Origin: Paenibacillus sp. FSL R7-0273
Lineage (GTDB): Bacteria > Bacillota > Bacilli > Paenibacillales > Paenibacillaceae
Length of the DNA: 64,000 nucleotides
NCBI RefSeq assembly: GCF_000758625.1
Contig: NZ_CP009283.1
Location: 7,086,501 to 7,150,500 of the forward strand
Reading direction: 5' to 3'
In this document: positions 59,526-64,000 of the stretch, in pieces
Position numbering within the stretch: the stretch's first letter is position 1
Layout of the letters: every line of letters begins with the position of its first letter
Made by a program: the position numbers and the translations under genes
Notes under the pieces: model-generated
The model's input: the letters and a program-made list of their open reading frames with translations, nothing else
The model's database searches: none
Told to the model about the DNA's origin: nothing

Positions 59526-60093
59526 AGCCATCACCCTCCTTTTCCATACCCTGCTCAGCGAACCGGCGGCGTAACTGCTTAAGCGCATGATGATGCCTCG
59601 ATTTTACGGTGCCTAACGGAACCTCCAGCAGCACGGCAATTTCCGTCAGCGGACAATCCTGATAATAGCGGAGCACGATAACCTCCTTAAGCTTAAGCGG
59701 CAGCGTCTGGAGCAGCGGAAGCAGTTCCAGCTGGTCATCCAGAGCAGTGAACGGCCGTTCAGCCGCCGGATCTGCAGATCTGCCCGTGCTGAGCTTCAGC
59801 TTTTCCGTAATCCGGAACAAGCGCCACTCTCTCCGTTTCCAGTTCCGCACCTGCCTGATCATCAGGCCGCTGAACCATGCGCCAAAGTTCTGCTGCGGAT
59901 CATACGTATGCACGCTTCTGTACAGCTCAAGATATACCTCGCTCATAATATCTCCCGCGTCCTGCTGGCGGGGCGCAAGGTAGCTGATGAAGCGGTACGC
60001 GTGATCCCGTGTAGCTTCATACACAACCTGGAACGCTTCTTCCTCACCCTGGCTCATCCGGATAAGCCACGGGTGTAAATCTAAATCCTTCAT
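59515..60093 (-). CDS. ECF sigma factor (third in window)
   Basis: 192 residues from the ATG at 60093 (GGAGG at 8 nt). Region 2 is FQVVYEATRDHAYRFISYLAP and DAGDIMSEVYLELYRSVHTYD, region 4 LPLKLKEVIVLRYYQDCPLTEIAVLLEVPLGTVKSRHHHALKQLRR. The overlapping anti-sigma gene follows. No conserved autoregulatory promoter was picked out by eye in 60094-60285. Confidence 0.92.
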   Translation of the reverse strand: MKDLDLHPWLIRMSQGEEEAFQVVYEATRDHAYRFISYLAPRQQDAGDIMSEVYLELYRSVHTYDPQQNFGAWFSGLMIRQVRNWKRREWRLFRITEKLKLSTGRSADPAAERPFTALDDQLELLPLLQTLPLKLKEVIVLRYYQDCPLTEIAVLLEVPLGTVKSRHHHALKQLRRRFAEQGMEKEGDGFVY

Positions 60094-60285
60094 AGGACCG
60101 GCCTCCATTCAGGCGTTACAACGGATATTGGCCCGCTGGGGGTAAAAAGGTTCAAAGGGGGAGGACATTTATTGCAGCTCATGCAGACTCAGCGAACTGG
60201 ACGCCGGGTATTCACCTCGGCATAAGTTATCTTATAATGGAGTAAGTTCTAAACGGCTGAACGTTCATCCCCGAAAGGAGTCCCT

Positions 60286-60864
60286 ATGCCTTTTATTGAA
60301 ATCATTCCCTGGATAATCACATTTGTCCTCCTGTTATCCGTACTTTGGATTGTCCTCATAAGCTGGAAGAACGGGATTTCGCCGATGCCCGCCTCCGGGC
60401 TTGTCCGGCTGGCAGTGATTGCAGAGGTGCAGCGGATTCGGGGCTACAGCAATATTGTTGAAGCCGGTTCCGGCTGGGGCACGCTTGGGCTGGAGGTTAT
60501 CCGCCATTGTCCCGGGAAGCGGCTGACCGGAATCGAAAATTCCGGCATTCCCCTGGGGTTCTCAAGGCTGTTCACCTTACTCTATGCCCGCATGCTGCCG
60601 GAAAAGGGTGCCGGGGAGGGATTGCGCAAACGGGTTATTTTTAAGCGCGGGGATATCTATAGCTACTCTTACAGGGACGCCGACATTGTGCTCTGTTATC
60701 TGTTCCCGGGAGCAATGGCGCTTTTGGCAGAGAAGTTCAGACAGCAGCTGCCGCAAGGCGCGACGGTGATCAGCATCTGTTTTGCCTTGCCGGACAGGCA
60801 GCCTGTGCGCGTTATTACCTGTAAGGATCGTCTGCGGACTAAAGTGTATGTATACCGGTATTAG
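60286..60864 (+). CDS. Membrane-anchored class I methyltransferase, FAM173/ATPSCKMT-like
   Basis: 192 residues: one N-terminal membrane helix (about 5-25, IPWIITFVLLLSVLWIVLI), then a SAM-binding motif VEAGSGWGTLGLEVI, an acidic motif IENSGIPLG and ADIVLCYLFPGAMALL. A single N-terminal helix plus this core is the layout of FAM173 lysine methyltransferases, which modify ADP/ATP carrier or ATP synthase subunits in mitochondria; bacterial relatives have unknown targets. The start has AAAGGAG. Its stop overlaps the convergent hydrolase by 4 bp. Confidence 0.8.
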   Translation: MPFIEIIPWIITFVLLLSVLWIVLISWKNGISPMPASGLVRLAVIAEVQRIRGYSNIVEAGSGWGTLGLEVIRHCPGKRLTGIENSGIPLGFSRLFTLLYARMLPEKGAGEGLRKRVIFKRGDIYSYSYRDADIVLCYLFPGAMALLAEKFRQQLPQGATVISICFALPDRQPVRVITCKDRLRTKVYVYRY

Positions 60865-61760
60865 GGTCGGGTTACAAATCGAATGACATCTGCCGCAAAC
60901 CGGTCAGGCGCTTCAAAATGCGGCAGATGCCCGCATTCCTCATATATTTTCAAAGTTCCATTCCGTGTATTTTCAACAAAAGTCCGGGTCTGCTCTTCAC
61001 AGGTAATCGGATCATGCCTGCCTTTAATCAGAAGAACGGCAACCGTGAGCTCTTTAAGCACGGGAAGCACCGGGTCGAACATCCGCCCCTCTTTCATTAG
61101 CTTGGACAAATGTATATAACTGCGCCTTCCAAACTCCTCTGTCTCACTGTCTGAATACGACATCTCTGTATAATTGTTGCCTTCATTCGGCGTGTATACC
61201 TTCATTCTGAGTTCACCCAAACCTTCGCCTAATTCAAAAAAGGAGTGTAACAGCTCAAACGGCGGCCGATTATCTCCTGCTGCTGCAAGACAGGCTTGTG
61301 CCTGCTCTGATTTTTCGAGTGACTCGTACAAGCCTGCTGCCTTGCGCAGCCAGCTCTGAAGTGATTTTGGCAAATCCAAAGAAGGCCCCTCCAGAATCAG
61401 GCTCTTTACCGAGTCTGGATACTTGCCGGCATACCGGACTCCCAATAATCCGCCAAAAGAATGGCCTAGAACAGACCATTTTGCAATCCCCAGCTCTTTA
61501 CGCAGCTGCTCACAGTCCTCTACCAAATCCTCCAGCGCTAACGGCTCACTCTCTCCGATTTCCTCAGAACGCCATACTCCCCGCTGGTCAATGCCAATTA
61601 GGCGGAGTTGGTCTGATAGGCGCCGAGACTGATGCAGCATGAATTCATAGCAGCCCTCTCCCGGGCCCCCATGCAGATACAACAATGGCGGAGCCGCTGC
61701 GTCGCCGTGAATCTCTACATACAGCTGCTTATCGCAGACTTTAATAAATGTAGCTTCCAT
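60861..61760 (-). CDS. Alpha/beta hydrolase, proline iminopeptidase-like
   Basis: 299 residues. The oxyanion motif HGGPGEG, the nucleophile elbow GHSFGG (Ser), the acid at KGRHDPITC and the His in CGHLPHFEAP are all present. The cap region (about 140-215) is typical. The HGGPG motif with no signal peptide fits cytoplasmic proline iminopeptidase or small-molecule esterases; substrate unknown. Convergent with the methyltransferase. Confidence 0.9.
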   Translation of the reverse strand: MEATFIKVCDKQLYVEIHGDAAAPPLLYLHGGPGEGCYEFMLHQSRRLSDQLRLIGIDQRGVWRSEEIGESEPLALEDLVEDCEQLRKELGIAKWSVLGHSFGGLLGVRYAGKYPDSVKSLILEGPSLDLPKSLQSWLRKAAGLYESLEKSEQAQACLAAAGDNRPPFELLHSFFELGEGLGELRMKVYTPNEGNNYTEMSYSDSETEEFGRRSYIHLSKLMKEGRMFDPVLPVLKELTVAVLLIKGRHDPITCEEQTRTFVENTRNGTLKIYEECGHLPHFEAPDRFAADVIRFVTRP

Positions 61761-61917
61761 TCAGACCGTCCCTTCGTGTACCTTTAAGACAAAGTTTGTT
61801 ATCCCATATATTACAAAATCAACTAATTTCATTCTAATCGCTAACCTCCCTCGCAGCCAATACCTCCTAACAGACTCAGCAGACCTTATTCTTGCCATTT
61901 CAGTCTACCGGCAGGTT

Positions 61918-62050
61918 TAACGGACTCCAGCGGCGTTATTTGCTCCGTATTCACCCGCATGAGCGCATTTTTGGCTAAACAGCGTCATCTGAGTCCGTTA
62001 GGAAGTCCAAACGCCAGAAAATAGGCAAATAACGCCTCCTGGGTCCGTTA
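61918..62050. repeat. 133-bp element with 26-bp inverted ends (TAACGGACYC type)
   Basis: Left arm 61918-61943 (TAACGGACTCCAG then CGGCGTTATTTGC) and right arm 62025-62050 (its complement with three or four differences) flank about 80 bp that contain another copy of the arm start, CTGAGTCCGTTA, at 61989-62000. The arms carry TAACGGAC outermost. It lies in the 480-bp gap 61761-62240, which has no gene. Confidence 0.75.
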
Positions 62051-62121
62051 GAGCACCCCGTGCACTGCAGTTACTTGAATGCTCCGTTAGAGCGCCCCAT
62101 GTGCTGCAGCTGCTACAAATG
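62044..62121. repeat. 39-bp direct repeat beside the 133-bp element
   Basis: TCCGTTAGAGC, then (A/G)CCCC, (A/G)TG..CTGCAG and ...AATGC recur at 62044 and 62083, an exact 39-bp step, overlapping the right arm of the preceding element. Confidence 0.7.
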
Positions 62122-62172
62122 CCCCTTTTGCGCAAGTTCGCCGCTTGCCACCTGCCCCATCCCGCCACCCGC

Positions 62173-62225
62173 ACAAAAAAGCAGAGCAGCGCCCCCCCAA
62201 TAACGGGAGAACGCTGCCCTGCTCT
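62173..62225 (-). terminator. Terminator of the sugar-binding protein gene
   Basis: On the minus strand AGAGCAGGGCAGCG / CGCTGCTCTGCT with a G-rich loop, followed by T6. Confidence 0.9.
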
Positions 62226-62240
62226 TGTATAAACACTCTA

Positions 62241-63821
62241 TTACTTGTTCGCCAGGAACGCATCAATCTGTGCCTGCAGCTCAGTCTGGATTTTCTCAAG
62301 ACCGGCGGATTGTAGCTGCTTGTTCAGCTCGGCCAGGCCTTTGTCGATGTCTTCGATTACGCCGTATTCCAGCGGAATAGCGTAGCGCAGCATCACGTTG
62401 CCGACGTTGGCGATTTCTGTCTTCACTTTGCTGTTGTCGAACACGAAGGTTTCCAGGTCATAGTGGTACACACTAGCTTCCCAGCTGTTAACCAGATCGG
62501 AAGCTTCCTGCGGGAACGCTTCATTGGTGCGGTTCAGCGGCGAGTTGAAGTTCCAGTTGGAGAAGCCGGTATAGTTCGGGTTCTTCTCAAGCGCTTTGAA
62601 TTTGTCTTCGCCTACCGGTTCATAGTGTACGCCGTTGATTCCGTACATCATCAGGTCATGCAGCTGTTTGTCATTTTGCATCAGGTCAATCATCATCAGG
62701 GAGCGCTCCACATTTTTGGAGGTCGCATGGATGGATGTACCGTTCTGCGTGGAGATGGCGATCGATTTCTTCTTGCCCTGGTTGATGTCGGCCAGCGCTA
62801 CTTCGTAAGGTGAATTCTCCTGGCGCATAAGAGCCATCAGGGAACCCAGCGTACCATTGTTGTGCGTAATGGATGCAGTTTTACCTGCCTTGAAGTCAGC
62901 CTGATGATCGTTTTTGCTGTTCAGCACGTTCTTGGACCAGGCGTTGTTGTCGGCAAGATCCTTGTAGTACACCAGCAGATCCTTGAATTCCTGTGTTTCA
63001 TAGACGTTGAATACTTTACCGGCAGCGTCATCCAGCTTGAAGGCGAACGGAAGGTCGAGATCGAACATGTTCCATTCATTCTGCTGCTTCAGCAGGACAC
63101 GGTCCAGGTTATGATATTTCCAGTCTCCGGTTTCCGGAGTAAACGGGGTAACGCCCTTCTCGTTCTGGCCAATGGTTTTCAGGTAAGTCGAGTAGGATTC
63201 TGGGCTGTTGATCTCCGGCAGATTGTACTTTTTGCGCAGGTCTTCGCGGTAGAGAATCAGTTTTTCAACAGACTCCCCGCTGTTTTGCGGAACCATGTAC
63301 AGCTTGCCGTTCACCTTGGCCTGGTCCCAGCTTACCTGCGGCATAGCCTTCACCGTTTCCGGCATGTACTTGTTCAGCAGCTCATCGGTCAGCTCCAGGA
63401 AGCCGCCCTTCAGAGACTGGTCATTGTAGCCGGCCCAGTTCGCCGAATAGATCAGGTCGAAATCCTCGTTAGCCGCCAGCTTCAGCGGATATTTCTGTGC
63501 CCAGTCGGACCAGTCCAGGAACTCGCCTTCGACGGTGGCATTAATTTTTTCCTTCAGCACTTTATTGATTTCAGCAAATACGCTGTCGTAATCGACCGGC
63601 TTAGGTCCGACAAAAATCATTTTCAGCTTCACTTCTTTAGAAGTATCGATAGCTCCCGAAGCTGCAGGATCTGTTGCAGTGCTGTTGCCGCCTGCCTCTG
63701 ATGCATTATTAGTAGGCTCAGCCGGTGCATTGGCATTGTTATTGCCTCCGCCGCACGCACTTAGAATCGTAACGAAGGTTAAAACGAGCGCCAGCAGCAT
63801 CATTCTATTTCTTTTCAGCAT
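62241..63821 (-). CDS. ABC-transporter sugar-binding lipoprotein (LplA-like)
   Basis: 526 residues from the ATG at 63821 (GGGGG and AAGG upstream). A lipoprotein signal ends in the lipobox ILSAC, then a Asn/Ala/Thr-rich linker leads to a family-1-type solute-binding fold (VKLKMIFVGPKPVDYDSVFAEINKVLKEKINATVEGEFLDWSDW begins it). The long C-terminus (ETFVFDNSKVKTEIANVGNVMLRYAIPLEYG) is of the LplA type. It captures an oligosaccharide for the adjacent permease, whose gene ends just upstream. Cognate sugar unknown. Confidence 0.92.
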   Translation of the reverse strand: MLKRNRMMLLALVLTFVTILSACGGGNNNANAPAEPTNNASEAGGNSTATDPAASGAIDTSKEVKLKMIFVGPKPVDYDSVFAEINKVLKEKINATVEGEFLDWSDWAQKYPLKLAANEDFDLIYSANWAGYNDQSLKGGFLELTDELLNKYMPETVKAMPQVSWDQAKVNGKLYMVPQNSGESVEKLILYREDLRKKYNLPEINSPESYSTYLKTIGQNEKGVTPFTPETGDWKYHNLDRVLLKQQNEWNMFDLDLPFAFKLDDAAGKVFNVYETQEFKDLLVYYKDLADNNAWSKNVLNSKNDHQADFKAGKTASITHNNGTLGSLMALMRQENSPYEVALADINQGKKKSIAISTQNGTSIHATSKNVERSLMMIDLMQNDKQLHDLMMYGINGVHYEPVGEDKFKALEKNPNYTGFSNWNFNSPLNRTNEAFPQEASDLVNSWEASVYHYDLETFVFDNSKVKTEIANVGNVMLRYAIPLEYGVIEDIDKGLAELNKQLQSAGLEKIQTELQAQIDAFLANK

Positions 63822-63882
63822 CTCAAGCCTTCCCCCTTGTAGTTGAATATGAAATCTATTGATAAACCGGATGACTCCGGGT

Positions 63883-64000
63883 TCACCCTTTAACAGCACC
63901 GATCGTTAAGCCTTGGACAAAATAACGCTGCACGAACGGATAAGCCAGCAGGATCGGGCCAGTAGCCACAACCGTCATCGCCATTTTGAGGCTCTCGGTA
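63883..64000 (-). CDS. Carbohydrate ABC transporter permease, C-terminal end (LplC-like, cut by window)
   Basis: The minus-strand frame entering at 64000 encodes [21 protein letters not shown], then [17 protein letters not shown] and stops at TGA 63883-63885. [29 protein letters not shown] ends are universal in MalG/LplC inner-membrane permeases. The stop is 61 bp before the start of the sugar-binding protein gene, so both lie in one operon read from right to left. Confidence 0.9.
   Translation of the reverse strand, partial: TESLKMAMTVVATGPILLAYPFVQRYFVQGLTIGAVKG

Overview
The window looks like a chromosomal segment of a Paenibacillus-type Firmicute. The signs are moderately high GC, strong AGGAGG-type ribosome binding sites, Spo0M and a RacA-like protein (sporulation), RsbQ, bacterial nitric oxide synthase, an S-layer-homology glycosidase, a lipoprotein sugar-binding protein with an LplC-like permease, and a ytcD-ytbD-ytbE trio as in Bacillus subtilis. 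No rRNA, tRNA, CRISPR array or prophage was seen. One mobile element is present: an IS200/IS605-type, TnpB-only element of about 1.3 kb that sits directly in front of the ribosome binding site of nos.

Layout. 1-1.5 kb: the end of a sensor kinase, then a receiver-histidine kinase. 1.5-4.2 kb: HxlR regulator, MFS efflux pump and aldo/keto reductase. 4.2-12.3 kb: AEC transporter, greA, an ATP-grasp ligase plus esterase operon, rlmN, a coiled-coil protein with a membrane-anchored polysaccharide deacetylase, and a single-domain GIY-YIG protein. 12.3-14.9 kb: nos and the IS element. 14.9-23 kb: SunI-like protein, monooxygenase, EcsC, a membrane transporter, a methyltransferase, and a flavin-dependent reductase lipoprotein behind a textbook MerR promoter. 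22.8-24.6 kb: a gene remnant, a UvrC-like protein lacking the C-terminal nuclease, and a cluster of intergenic palindromes. 24.8-28.8 kb: NmrA-type reductase, nudC, quinone reductase with MarR regulator, and an NlpC/P60 hydrolase. 28.9-31.8 kb: RsbQ with a PAS-GGDEF cyclase, and a soluble chemoreceptor. 32-33 kb: a 51-bp x 15 tandem array and an 11-bp array. 33.1-38.9 kb: SLH-GH18 protein, catalase-like peroxidase, lipid kinase, DinB, a papain-like protein and a CdsA-like protein. 39-41.2 kb: ECF sigma operon with a triple TM2-type membrane protein. 41.3-47.3 kb: carbohydrate-binding lipoprotein, DUF4956 protein, VTC polyphosphate polymerase, and a divergent two-component system. 47.3-52.5 kb: spo0M, a SigK/RskA/esterase operon, and a divergent exported His-rich repeat protein. 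53-64 kb: second soluble chemoreceptor, MerR/SDR pair, a frameshifted gene, HAD phosphatase, RacA-like protein, third ECF sigma/anti-sigma pair, a membrane methyltransferase, a hydrolase, and the sugar ABC operon that runs off the end.

The main themes are signalling (three ECF sigma factors, two two-component loci, c-di-GMP, two chemoreceptors) and envelope or stress functions. No classical defence island was recognised. The most unusual items are: the TnpB element, whose predicted guide would match the nos leader; two genes whose best start is an AUU codon at optimal Shine-Dalgarno spacing; the exact-register 51-bp array; three unrelated families of palindromic intergenic repeats; and the RsbQ/PAS-GGDEF module.
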